DNA of 64,000 bases from Pseudomonas fluorescens (lineage in GTDB: Bacteria > Pseudomonadota > Gammaproteobacteria > Pseudomonadales > Pseudomonadaceae). This document shows positions 39,082-47,278 of this stretch, in pieces. The position numbers and the translations under genes are program-made. The stretch's first letter is position 1. Each line of letters begins with the position of its first letter. The notes under the pieces were generated by a model. That model made no database searches, was not told the DNA's origin, and worked only from the letters and a program-made list of their open reading frames with translations. The stretch lies in assembly GCF_003732425.1 (NCBI RefSeq), contig NZ_MOBX01000004.1:106154-170153 (forward strand). Direction: 5' to 3'.

Positions 39082-39114
39082 GTCCCAATCAATTCAAAAA
39101 GCAGCGAGTACGCC

Positions 39115-39366
39115 TTGGTAAAAATATCCGGCTACACAGAAACCGAATTTACCCGCTTCGTCGAAAAAATACGGGCGACAAACAAAAGTGGCTCAGATGC
39201 GAAGCTTGGTGAACTGCTGGCACACTTCAGGATGCTTACTGACCACCCGGATGGAACCGACCTGATTTTTTATCCCGAGCAAGGAGCAGACAACTCTGCC
39301 GAGGGCGTTACTAAGACTGTAAAGGCATGGCGTGCCGCGAATGGACTGCCCGGTTTTAAGCGATAA
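39115..39366 (+). CDS. Colicin/pyocin DNase immunity protein 2
   Basis: An 83-residue second Im-type protein: ISGYTETEFTRFVEKI, DHPDGTDLIFYPEQGADNSAEGV and AWRAANGLPGFKR. It has the same architecture as its neighbour but clearly differs in helix II (the specificity helix). The likely start is TTG at 39115 with GAG upstream. It may protect against a second, related DNase toxin that is not encoded here, or be a diverging duplicate. Confidence 0.88.
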   Translation: MVKISGYTETEFTRFVEKIRATNKSGSDAKLGELLAHFRMLTDHPDGTDLIFYPEQGADNSAEGVTKTVKAWRAANGLPGFKR

Positions 39367-39396
39367 GCGCTTTTATACCTTGAGACAGCACCGAAC

Positions 39397-39505
39397 CTGT
39401 GGCGAGGGGATTTATCCCCGATGGGGTGCGAAGCGCCCCCCACCTCTTCATTAAATGAATGGGACTGCTGCGCAGTCCATCGGGGATAAATCCCCTCGCC
39501 ACAGG
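39397..39505. repeat. REP-like inverted repeat pair (GGCGAGGGGATTTATCCCCG family)
   Basis: Arms CCTGTGGCGAGGGGATTTAT and its inverse, with an internal GGGGTGCGAAGCGCCCC hairpin. It marks the right edge of the accessory island. Confidence 0.87.
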
Positions 39506-39517
39506 ACTCTTCCTGAC

Positions 39518-40630
39518 CTATTCGGGGTTCTCTGTCGACAGGGCTGCCAACCCTTTCCCCCAAATCTGCCGAGTCCGCAGCCCCACCATCGCCCGCCAGT
39601 CCGGATCCGCCGGATAAAACTGTTCCAGCAGATTCAACTTGATCGCCCTCCCCGTCGCATTCAGCGGATCGCCATGCAAGTGCAGCCACTGGTCGTCGCG
39701 CAAATAACGATGCACTTCCGGCCCCGGATAGGTTCCGCATTCGATCACGAACGGCATCAGTTGCACGTCCGGCAATGCATTGAGCAACGCCTGCGAGGTG
39801 TACCCGGTAGCCGTCGCTGCCACACCGGTTTCGCTCAAGGTATCGGCGCCCGTGTGTAGCGTGTAAAGCCATGGGCCATAGATCGACTGGGCTTGCGCCA
39901 GTGCCGGGTAAGGCGCCTGGGTGATGGTCAGCAACATCGGATGGCCGTATTCGCCAGCGCCAGTGTGCAGGTCAAAACACATCACGGTTTCAGCGCCAGC
40001 CAGATGCGCGTCGATGATTTGATGCAGCGTGCGGTTCGACCAGCTCGGTGCGCGGCCACCGTAAAACAATCCGTCGGGATGACTGTGCTGACCGCCCTCG
40101 ACAATCGACATCACTGCCGGCCAGCCGTGTTCGTTGATTTGCGCATCGAGCAAGGCATCGGCGCGCCGCCGCTCGGGGCCGTGCAGATCGGTGCACGCGT
40201 AGATTTCATGCAACGCGGCGTATGCGCGGTTATCCGGCAGCAACCCGGTGAAATCGAGGTGATTGCGATTGAGGTCGATGTTGTCTTCGTTGACCCGCCG
40301 CAACCACGCCGTGCCCCAGGGATTGATCAGGTGAACCATCACCACGACAACATCCTTGGGCAGCGAACCCGGTACGAATGCCTTTAGCCAATCGTTCTGA
40401 CAATCCGAGCCGTAATAGCCCTCGACACCGTGCGTCCCGCTGAGCGCTACGAGCCGACGTTTGGCCTGCGGATCGCCGAGCACGGCGACGTCGGTGCTCA
40501 GTGGTTCGCCGAATGGCCCGCAGCGTGGATGTGCATAAGAGGTCAGGGTTGCGCCGGCAGCGGTCGCGGCGGCAAGAAACTGTTCGCGCTGATGGCGGTA
40601 ACTCGACTCGGTGGGAAACTCGCTGTGCAT
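39518..40630 (-). CDS. DUF2817 / M14-like metallopeptidase
   Basis: A 370-residue cytoplasmic protein. LSGTHGVEGYYGSDCQ (residues about 67-82) supplies the His and Glu of an HxxE zinc site; NIDLNRNHLDF and MCFDLHTGAGEYGHP (His as third ligand) follow, the layout of the DUF2817 branch of the M14 carboxypeptidase/AspA superfamily. The start at 40630 has an AGAGG site; the frame beyond it crosses a repeat. Substrate unknown; a deacylase or aminoacylase-type reaction is possible. Confidence 0.85.
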   Translation of the reverse strand: MHSEFPTESSYRHQREQFLAAATAAGATLTSYAHPRCGPFGEPLSTDVAVLGDPQAKRRLVALSGTHGVEGYYGSDCQNDWLKAFVPGSLPKDVVVVMVHLINPWGTAWLRRVNEDNIDLNRNHLDFTGLLPDNRAYAALHEIYACTDLHGPERRRADALLDAQINEHGWPAVMSIVEGGQHSHPDGLFYGGRAPSWSNRTLHQIIDAHLAGAETVMCFDLHTGAGEYGHPMLLTITQAPYPALAQAQSIYGPWLYTLHTGADTLSETGVAATATGYTSQALLNALPDVQLMPFVIECGTYPGPEVHRYLRDDQWLHLHGDPLNATGRAIKLNLLEQFYPADPDWRAMVGLRTRQIWGKGLAALSTENPE

Positions 40631-40655
40631 GCTGGCCTCTTGTTGATCTTGTATT

Positions 40656-40762
40656 TGTGAGAGCGAGCCTGCTCCGGGCGGCGTTCCGACGAAGGCGATT
40701 CGTGCATCCAACACTTTGGTTGCCTGATACGCCGCATTCGCGAGCAGGCTCGCTCCCACAGG
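40656..40762. repeat. REP-like inverted repeat pair
   Basis: Arms TGAGAGCGAGCCTGCTC and CGCGAGCAGGCTCGCTCCCACA in inverted orientation. It lies in the divergent gap before ggt. Confidence 0.8.
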
Positions 40763-40906
40763 GGCTCATTTCAATTCGATGAATTTGACGCTGACCCTAG
40801 CGAACATCCGCTCTGAAATGAAAGACAAAAATGCCCACCGGTTTGCGTCGCGACCAAGCGGTCGATAAAGTCCCACAGACTTTTTCCCCACGGACGGAGA
40901 GCCCGC

Positions 40907-42739
40907 GTGTTTTCAGCCTTGCCCTTGAGCCGCTTTCGCCTGCCAGCCCTGACGCTGATCATCAGCGCCCTGACCCTCACCGCGTGCAACGCCCCACCCT
41001 CCTCGACCCTGCCGCTGGCCCCGGAAGCCGCCTCCGGTTATCGCACCGACCTGCAAACCCGTCACGCCAGCAAACACATGGCCGCCGCTGCGAATCCGCT
41101 GGCTGCTGAAGCCGGGCGCGAGATGCTGCGTCAGGGCGGTTCGGCGATTGATGCGGCGATTGCCATGCAAGCCGTGCTGACACTGGTTGAACCGCAATCT
41201 TCCGGGATTGGCGGCGGCGCAATGATCGTGTTGTGGGACGGTAAACAGGTACGCACCTATGACGGTCGCGAAACCGCACCGGCCGGCGCCACCGAGAAGC
41301 TGTTCCTGCAAGCGGACGGTAAACCGATGGCGTTCCCGCAAGCGCAGATTGGCGGTCGTTCGGTGGGTACGCCGGGCGTGTTGCGCGCGCTGGAGATGGC
41401 GCATAAACAGCACGGGCGTCTGCCCTGGGCGAAGCTGTTTGAACCGGCGATCAAACTGGCCGAGCAAGGCTTTGCGATTTCCCCGCGCCTGCATTCGTTG
41501 CTGGAATCCGATCCGGCGATCCGCCAATCGCCGGACATGGCGGCGTACTTCCTCAACCACGACGGCAGCGTCAAAACCGTCGGCACGCGCCTGCAAAACC
41601 CGGCGCTGGCTGCGGTGCTCAAACGCATTGCCAACGAAGGTGCGGACGCGTTGTACAAAGGCCCGATCGCCGAAGAAATCGTCGCCAAGGTTCAGGGCCA
41701 CGCCAACCCCGGCAGCCTGTCGTTGAACGATCTGCAACGCTATCAGGCCAAAGAGCGCGCGCCGCTGTGCACCGACTACAAGCGCTGGCAGGTCTGCGGC
41801 ATGCCGCCACCGTCGTCGGGCGGGATTGCCGTGGCGCAGATTCTCGGCACCTTGCAGGCGCTGGAAACCCGCGACCCGCGCCTTTCGCTGACCCCGTTGA
41901 AACCACACAAGACTGACAAACCGGCCGGCATCGAACCGTCACCGCAAGCCGTGCACCTGATCGCCGAAGCCGAACGCCTGGCCTACGCCGACCGCGCGCA
42001 ATACGTCGCCGACACCGACTTCGTGCCCGTACCGGTCAAAGGTCTGGTCGATCCGGGCTACCTCGCCAGCCGCGCCAGCCTGATCGGCGAACGCAGCATG
42101 GGCAGCGCCAAACCGGGCACACCGCCGGGCGTGCAGGTGGCCTACGCGCCGGATCGCTCGCCGCTGCGCATCTCCACCTCGCAAGTGGTGGCGGTGGATG
42201 ACCTCGGCGGCGCCGTGTCGATGACCACCACCATCGAAGCCGCATTCGGCTCACACCTGATGGTTCAGGGCTTTTTGCTCAACAACCAGATGACCGACTT
42301 CTCGTTCATCCCCGAAGAGAACGGGCAGAAAGTCGCCAACCGCGTCGAGCCCTTAAAACGCCCACGTTCGTCGATGGCGCCGACGCTGATCTTCGATCGC
42401 CACAGCGGCGAATTCCTCGCCAGCGTTGGCTCACCGGGCGGCTCGCAAATCATCGAGTACGTGGCGAAAACCACCGTCGGCCTGCTCGACTGGAACCTCG
42501 ACCCGCAAAGCGCCATCAGCCTGCCCAACTTCGGCAGCCGCAACGGCCCCACCGAACTGGAACAAGGCCAGTTCAGCCCGGCGCTGATTCAGGCGCTGAA
42601 GGACAAGGGCCACACGGTGAATGAAATCGACATGACCAGCGGCACCCAGGCCATCGTGCGGGTCAAGGATGCGCAGGGGAAAGCGTCGTTGGCGGGTGGC
42701 GCGGATCCACGGCGTGAAGGGGAAGCGCTGGGCGATTGA
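40907..42739 (+). CDS. ggt: Gamma-glutamyltransferase (lipoprotein form)
   Basis: A 610-residue Ntn-hydrolase precursor that transfers or hydrolyses the gamma-glutamyl group of glutathione. GTG start with GGAGAG upstream. The N-terminus has a lipobox, LTAC (Cys27), so the enzyme is probably membrane-anchored. GGSAIDAAIAMQ (residues about 77-88) and SGIGGGAM are family motifs. Autocleavage should occur before Thr424 in STSQVVAVDD, giving large and small subunits; Ser488-Ser489 match the oxyanion pair. Unusual for Ggt, which more often has a cleavable Sec signal. A terminator follows. Confidence 0.95.
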   Translation: MFSALPLSRFRLPALTLIISALTLTACNAPPSSTLPLAPEAASGYRTDLQTRHASKHMAAAANPLAAEAGREMLRQGGSAIDAAIAMQAVLTLVEPQSSGIGGGAMIVLWDGKQVRTYDGRETAPAGATEKLFLQADGKPMAFPQAQIGGRSVGTPGVLRALEMAHKQHGRLPWAKLFEPAIKLAEQGFAISPRLHSLLESDPAIRQSPDMAAYFLNHDGSVKTVGTRLQNPALAAVLKRIANEGADALYKGPIAEEIVAKVQGHANPGSLSLNDLQRYQAKERAPLCTDYKRWQVCGMPPPSSGGIAVAQILGTLQALETRDPRLSLTPLKPHKTDKPAGIEPSPQAVHLIAEAERLAYADRAQYVADTDFVPVPVKGLVDPGYLASRASLIGERSMGSAKPGTPPGVQVAYAPDRSPLRISTSQVVAVDDLGGAVSMTTTIEAAFGSHLMVQGFLLNNQMTDFSFIPEENGQKVANRVEPLKRPRSSMAPTLIFDRHSGEFLASVGSPGGSQIIEYVAKTTVGLLDWNLDPQSAISLPNFGSRNGPTELEQGQFSPALIQALKDKGHTVNEIDMTSGTQAIVRVKDAQGKASLAGGADPRREGEALGD

Positions 42740-42756
42740 GGCTACGCCGCAACGAG

Positions 42757-42786
42757 AAAAGGCTTACCGGGAGGTAGGCCTTTTTT
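42757..42786 (+). terminator. ggt terminator
   Basis: AAAAGGCTTACC, GGGA loop, GGTAGGCC and six T, starting 17 bases after the ggt stop. Confidence 0.9.
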
Positions 42787-42938
42787 GTTGGGCGAACAAC
42801 GAGTAAGGGGCGTTGTTTATCCGGCGAGCAAGGTTTCAATGTTTAAAAATGCCGGAAAAATACAGAACCGTCTCACAAGGTTTTCAGGTTGTCCGTCGGA
42901 CGTCCGCTCTCTAGGCTGTGCTCGTCGCTGCCAATTCA

Positions 42939-43167
42939 GTGACCGGGATTGGAAACCCCGAGTAGAACCGAGCGCACAAGCTCCTTTCATAACGTATCCT
43001 TGCGCACCTTCATGGTGTGCACTCCGTTATGGCGGCTGTGCATGGAAGACCTTCGGGTCAACCGGGTTCTCCGTTCCCCGGGTTTCCAACCTGCGCACAG
43101 CTGCCACCCCTTCGTTCGGAAACCGAATGGGTCAGCTCCGATCCTGATCGGAGAACGGCTCGGTCAC
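42939..43167 (+). ncRNA. Structured element, candidate C4-type antisense RNA
   Basis: A 229-base block with nested complementarity: GTGACC (42939) with GGTCAC (43162), TTGGAAACCC (42949) with GGGTTTCCAA (43080), local hairpins GCGCACC / GGTGTGC (43002-43020) and CTCCGATC / GATCGGAG (43136-43153). Frames through it are not protein-like. The CTTCGGGTCAACCGGGTTC segment followed by TTTCCAACCTGCGCACAGC recalls the repeated C4-like phage antisense RNA of pseudomonads, but I cannot confirm this by eye. Confidence 0.45.
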
Positions 43168-43171
43168 CGAA

Positions 43172-43300
43172 ATGCTCAACAACTTCGCTGCCATGCTTGA
43201 GACCTCACACCGCAAGACTGCCCTGGGCATCGCGCAAATCGTCATGCTGACTGAGCTGGCGGTGAATCAGGCGCTGGATAACGTTCAGCCGACGGCGTAA
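43172..43300 (+). pseudogene. DUF6124-family gene remnant (C-terminal part)
   Basis: The last 42 codons (MLNNFAAMLETSHRKTALGI then AQIVMLTELAVNQALDNVQP) match the C-terminus of DUF6124 proteins, small helical proteins common in Pseudomonas. The upstream 50-60 residues expected for the family are missing; in their place lies the structured block ending at 43167. An ATGTTTAAA with an AAGG site at 42839, the family's usual MFK start, is in the same frame but a stop at 43145-43147 intervenes. It is either a broken gene or a very short separate one. Confidence 0.55.
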
Positions 43301-43313
43301 TTACTGCCGCGCA

Positions 43314-43348
43314 TAAAAAAATCCGATGCCCGTACAGGCATCGGATTT
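43314..43348 (-). terminator. Flavin reductase gene terminator
   Basis: ATCCGATGCC / GGCATCGGAT hairpin. The seven-T tail lies on the minus strand, so it chiefly serves the gene ending at 43393. Confidence 0.85.
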
Positions 43349-43392
43349 GTGTTGATTGGGCCAAAGCTCAAACATGAACGTAAAGCTATTAT

Positions 43393-43992
43393 TCAAACCG
43401 CTAGCGTCTTGCCATCCACCGCATCACCAATCGTCAGAAAATGCCCGCCCGCCACGTGGTGCAGCGTGCGCAAACCATCATGCCCCTCGAAATGCCAGCG
43501 CCCCTCACTGAACACACGTTCATCGGCGTGGGCGGCGATGACTTCGGCGAGGAACAGGTCGTATTGCTCGTGATTGCGCGGCTCGGGCAACAAGCGGCAT
43601 TCGAGCCAAGCGACGCATCCTTCGAGCAGTGGCGCTTCGACCTGTTCACCGCTAAAAGTCTGCAAGCCGTAAGCCTGAAACTTGTCCTGCCCCTGGTTTT
43701 GAGTGATTTCCAGACCTGACGTGTTGCCGACGGTTTGCACGATGTCGGCCTGATTGACGCACGGCACGTTGAGGACGAAGGTGCCTGAGGCCTCAAGCAA
43801 TTGCCGAGTCCAAGTGGATTTGTCGAGCACGACGGCAACTTTCGGCGGTTCGAAATCCAGCGGCATCGCCCACGCGGCGGCCATGATGTTGCGCTGGCCA
43901 TCATGGGCAGCGCTGACCAGTACGGTCGGCCCGTGATTGAGCAGGCGGTAGGCTTTGTTCAGGGGCACCGGGCGGCGGTGGGAGTCGCTCAT
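43393..43992 (-). CDS. Flavin reductase-like (FMN-binding split barrel) protein
   Basis: A 199-residue protein of the flavin reductase / FMN-binding domain family: TVLVSAAHDGQRNIMAAAWAMPLDFEPPKVAVVL (residues about 22-55) is the hallmark, with VNVP-type FVLNVPCVNQ and the FAEVIAAHAD-like FLAEVIAAHADERVF later. The start at 43992 has GGAG upstream; the longer frame to 44157 lies in a repeat. It may supply reduced FMN or bind FMN for an unknown oxidoreductase. Confidence 0.88.
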   Translation of the reverse strand: MSDSHRRPVPLNKAYRLLNHGPTVLVSAAHDGQRNIMAAAWAMPLDFEPPKVAVVLDKSTWTRQLLEASGTFVLNVPCVNQADIVQTVGNTSGLEITQNQGQDKFQAYGLQTFSGEQVEAPLLEGCVAWLECRLLPEPRNHEQYDLFLAEVIAAHADERVFSEGRWHFEGHDGLRTLHHVAGGHFLTIGDAVDGKTLAV

Positions 43993-44051
43993 GGGGATCT
44001 GCTCCGGGGAAAAGGAGCCGATTGTAGCGCTGCCACTGAAGAAACACAGAA

Positions 44052-44162
44052 CCTGTGGGAGCGACGGTTCGACGATTCGACCTGCTCGCGAAAGCGGTGT
44101 GTCAGTCAACATCAATGCTGAGTGTGCTGACGCCTTCGCGAGCAGGCTCGCTCCCACAGGGG
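44052..44162. repeat. REP-like inverted repeat pair
   Basis: Arms CCTGTGGGAGCGA...CTGCTCGCGA and TCGCGAGCAGGCTCGCTCCCA in inverted orientation. The left arm is interrupted by GGTTCGACGATTCGA, which is itself palindromic. Confidence 0.78.
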
Positions 44163-44173
44163 ATCAGTGGCGA

Positions 44174-45490
44174 TTAGTTAGAAAGTTGATTGGCGAACTG
44201 CCCGACCGCATCCACGACTTTCTGCGCGCCGTCCTGAATCTCGACAATCACGGTGCCCGCCTCCGCCGCCAGCGCCAGCCCTTGTTCAGCCTGGAGCTTG
44301 CCGTCGGTCATCAGGGCTACGGCATTGCGTGCCATTTCCTGGTTCTGCCGCACCACGGTGACAATCTCTTCGGTCGCCTGACTGGTGCGCGACGCCAGTT
44401 GTCGCACTTCATCGGCCACCACGGCAAACCCACGCCCCTGCTCCCCGGCACGGGCCGCTTCGATGGCGGCGTTGAGCGCCAGCAGGTTGGTCTGTTCGGC
44501 AATGCCGCTGATGGTTTTGACGATGCTGCCGATCACCTGCGACTGATCATTCAGCGCTTCGATGCCTTCGCCGGCGGTTTGCATGTGCCGCGACAGATCG
44601 CGCATCACATTGACCGCTTCGGTCACCACCGTAGTGCCACGCTGTGCGGTGCTGTCGGTTTGCTGTGAGGTGCTGTAGGCAATGTTGGCGGCCTCGGCGA
44701 CGGCTTGTTCGCGATTGATCTGATCGGTGATCACCGTGGCGAACTTCACCACTTTGTACAGTTTGTTGTTGGCATCGGTCACCGGGTTGTAGGACGCCTC
44801 CAGCCAGACTGTACGACCATGGCTGTCGACACGCTTGAAGCGTTCGGCAACGAACTCGCCGTTGTTCAAGCGGCGCCAGAAGTTCTGGTACTCGGCGCTG
44901 TTGTACTCCTCTGGGGTGCAGAAGGTGCGGTGATGTTTGCCTTTGATCTGCGCCAGGCTGTAACCCATGCTGCTGAGGAAGCGATCGTTGGCGCTCAATA
45001 CGTTACCGTTAAGATCAAACTCGATCACTGCCGTGGAGCGCATCAGCGCACCGATCAGGTTTTCATGCTCGCGGGACGCTTCGATGGTGCGGGTCAGGTC
45101 GCTGGAGTAGATCGAAATATTTTTGATACGCCCATCGTAAGCACGCACAGGCTGAGCAACCGAGCGCAGCCACGCCTCTTCGCCATTGCCACGCAACAGG
45201 CGCACCGCCCCGGCGAAGTGCTCGCCTCGGGTCATGGCATTCTTGAAGCGGAGGTGGAATTCGTCAGATTTGACGTGAGCCGGCACGATGTCTTCAATCG
45301 CTCGGCCAATAAGGTCGTGGCTTTTGTAGAGCATCTCGTCGAGGAAGTTCTGGTTGACCGATTGAATCCGTCCGTCCGGCTCAAGGGTCAGCACCAGCAT
45401 CTCGCTTTCCAGGCTTTCCTTCACTTGCAGATGGCTGGAGAGTTCTTCACGAAGAGCGGCCAGCTCTTGCTTCAAGCGTTTGTTAAACAT
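44174..45490 (-). CDS. PAS-PAS methyl-accepting chemotaxis protein (BdlA-like)
   Basis: A 438-residue soluble chemoreceptor: short N-terminal coiled coil, PAS domain 1 (residues about 25-135), PAS domain 2 (about 148-260, with [16 protein letters not shown]) and a signalling domain with the conserved [20 protein letters not shown] hairpin. No transmembrane helix. This layout is that of BdlA, the P. aeruginosa biofilm-dispersal regulator, and of Aer-like cytosolic sensors. The PAS domains could bind heme or flavin; this cannot be told from sequence. Confidence 0.88.
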   Translation of the reverse strand: MFNKRLKQELAALREELSSHLQVKESLESEMLVLTLEPDGRIQSVNQNFLDEMLYKSHDLIGRAIEDIVPAHVKSDEFHLRFKNAMTRGEHFAGAVRLLRGNGEEAWLRSVAQPVRAYDGRIKNISIYSSDLTRTIEASREHENLIGALMRSTAVIEFDLNGNVLSANDRFLSSMGYSLAQIKGKHHRTFCTPEEYNSAEYQNFWRRLNNGEFVAERFKRVDSHGRTVWLEASYNPVTDANNKLYKVVKFATVITDQINREQAVAEAANIAYSTSQQTDSTAQRGTTVVTEAVNVMRDLSRHMQTAGEGIEALNDQSQVIGSIVKTISGIAEQTNLLALNAAIEAARAGEQGRGFAVVADEVRQLASRTSQATEEIVTVVRQNQEMARNAVALMTDGKLQAEQGLALAAEAGTVIVEIQDGAQKVVDAVGQFANQLSN

Positions 45491-45605
45491 GGGAAAGCAC
45501 CGATAGCAGGGTAGTAAGCGGGATACAGCCTAACCATCGGCTCTGGAAAACTTTTCTGAAGAGCTTTTGCGACCCATCAGTCAAAAATAGTTCTGGAAAA
45601 TGGCG

Positions 45606-46919
45606 TCAGGCAGCGCCGGCCACCTGACACTGGCCGGTGCGCGGCATTCGCGAGCCGAAATACGCCGCACTGAGGATCCCCACCACGCCCATCACCGCGC
45701 AGAACATCACGCAGATCCACGGGCTCCACGGCATCAGGCCGATCAACAAAAGCGGTGTGATACTCGCCCACGCGGCGTAGGCAATGTTGTAGGTGAAGGA
45801 GATACCCGATACGCGAATGCGCGCGGGGAACAAACCGACCATCACCGACGGCACCGCGCCGACAACGCCGCACGCCAGACCGGCCACGGCATAAGCCAGA
45901 CCAACCCAATTGCCGCCCGTGATCAAACAGCCGTAAAGCACGCCGATGCCCAGCGGCAGCAGCAGGCTATAGAGCATGACCGTGCGCCAGGCCCCCAGGC
46001 GATCAACCAGCAGACCGGCAATCACGCAGCCGATATTGAGAAACACGATGCCCAATGCACTGAGGGCAAACGTGTGGCTGGCGGTCATGCCGAAGGTTTT
46101 CTGCATCATGGTCGGGGTGATGACGACGAATACCACCACCGCCGACGTCAGCACGCAGGTCAGCAACATCGCCGGCAGCATCGCCAGCCGGTGCTCACGC
46201 AGCACCGTACGCAGCGGCAGTTCGACCCGCACTTCGCGCTGCGCTTCCATGGCCATGAACACCGGGGTTTCGCTCAACCAGCGGCGCAGATAGACACCGA
46301 TCACGCCGAACACGCCACCGAGCAGGAACGGATAGCGCCAGGCGTAATCGAGGATCTCCGCCGGGGTGAAGACTTGTGCCAGGAACGTCGCGGTCAGCGC
46401 GCCGATCAGATAGCCGAAGGTCAGCCCGGCCTGCAAAAAGCCCAGCGCATAACCACGATGGCCGGTCGGCGCGTGCTCGGCGACGAACACCCACGCGCTC
46501 GGCACCTCACCACCGACCGCCGCACCTTGCAGAATGCGCAGCGCCAGCAACAACAGCGGCGCGAAGTAACCGATCTGGGCATAGGTCGGCATGATCCCGA
46601 TCAGCAGGCACGGCAGCGCCATCATCAGGATGCTCAGGCTGAAGACTTTCTTGCGCCCGAGTTTGTCGGCGAAATGCGCCATGAGGATCCCGCCCAGCGG
46701 CCGCGCCAGGTAGCCGGTGACGAAGATCCCGAAGCTTTGCAGCAGACGCAGCCACTCGGGCATTTCCGGCGGGAAGAACAACTGGCTGAGGGTCAGCGCG
46801 AAGAACACGAAGATGATGAAATCGTAGATCTCCAGCGCCCCGCCAAGGGCCGCAAGGCCGAGGGTCTTGTAGTCGGAGCGGCTGAACGGCACGGGTTTGG
46901 CCGTGGATTGGGCAGTCAT
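45606..46919 (-). CDS. MFS transporter (metabolite:H+ symporter type)
   Basis: A 437-residue 12-helix permease. LGGALEIYDFIIFVFFALTLSQLFFP at the N-terminus and GYLARPLGGILMAHFADKLGRKK (loop 2-3 motif) and RILQGAAVGGEVPSAWVFVAEHAP place it in the MHS/SHS group (like citrate, proline/betaine or shikimate symporters). I start at 46919 (MTAQSTAKP); the frame beyond has no ribosome-binding site. Divergent from the atoE-like gene, so it may also import an organic acid. Confidence 0.88.
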   Translation of the reverse strand: MTAQSTAKPVPFSRSDYKTLGLAALGGALEIYDFIIFVFFALTLSQLFFPPEMPEWLRLLQSFGIFVTGYLARPLGGILMAHFADKLGRKKVFSLSILMMALPCLLIGIMPTYAQIGYFAPLLLLALRILQGAAVGGEVPSAWVFVAEHAPTGHRGYALGFLQAGLTFGYLIGALTATFLAQVFTPAEILDYAWRYPFLLGGVFGVIGVYLRRWLSETPVFMAMEAQREVRVELPLRTVLREHRLAMLPAMLLTCVLTSAVVVFVVITPTMMQKTFGMTASHTFALSALGIVFLNIGCVIAGLLVDRLGAWRTVMLYSLLLPLGIGVLYGCLITGGNWVGLAYAVAGLACGVVGAVPSVMVGLFPARIRVSGISFTYNIAYAAWASITPLLLIGLMPWSPWICVMFCAVMGVVGILSAAYFGSRMPRTGQCQVAGAA

Positions 46920-47095
46920 GGCAAAGAACTCTGGCAGGCAAAAAACCAAGGCGCCCATGGTCTACGCAAATGGGCGGATGGACAACCCGTTAGACCATAG
47001 TCACGGTTTGGCAAAAGCGGCTCACAAAACCACGGCGGTTGATTTACTGTTTATGCCTGTCCTGAGGGTATGCAAAGCTCTGACAGTCACATCCA

Positions 47096-47206
47096 CTCTG
47101 TGGCGAGGGAGCTTGCTCCCGCTGGGTCGCGAAGCGGCCCCCTCTCTGCAAAAAGGAAGGGGCCTGCTGCGCAGTCCAGCGGGAGCAAGCTCCCTCGCCA
47201 CAGGGG
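47096..47206. repeat. REP-like inverted repeat pair
   Basis: Arms CTGTGGCGAGGGAGCTTGC with its inverse at the far end, the same family as 3713-3806 and 7431-7564. It lies in the 359-base divergent gap between the MFS and atoE-like genes, which holds nothing else that I can name. Confidence 0.87.
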
Positions 47207-47278
47207 TTAGCTGGTTTGACTGATAGGGATGGCAGCCCAAGGGACCAAAAATAACCATAAAAATCCGAGGTACTCCCT

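Noticed and set aside
36413..39400. Integrated prophage or ICE at tRNA-Met
   Set aside because: No integrase, phage structural gene or duplicated tRNA end was found; only a short toxin/bacteriocin cassette is present.
41652..41657. TGTACA inside ggt as another LitR site
   Set aside because: Single half-site inside coding sequence without a partner at 12-base spacing.
42949..43200. Possible small protein within the structured block at 42.9-43.2 kb
   Set aside because: All three forward frames are open by chance, none has a ribosome-binding site at its start, and base pairing explains the sequence better.
45600..47000. Plus-strand frame of 466 codons opposite the MFS gene
   Set aside because: Product is almost entirely Arg, His and Gln, typical of antisense to a membrane protein.
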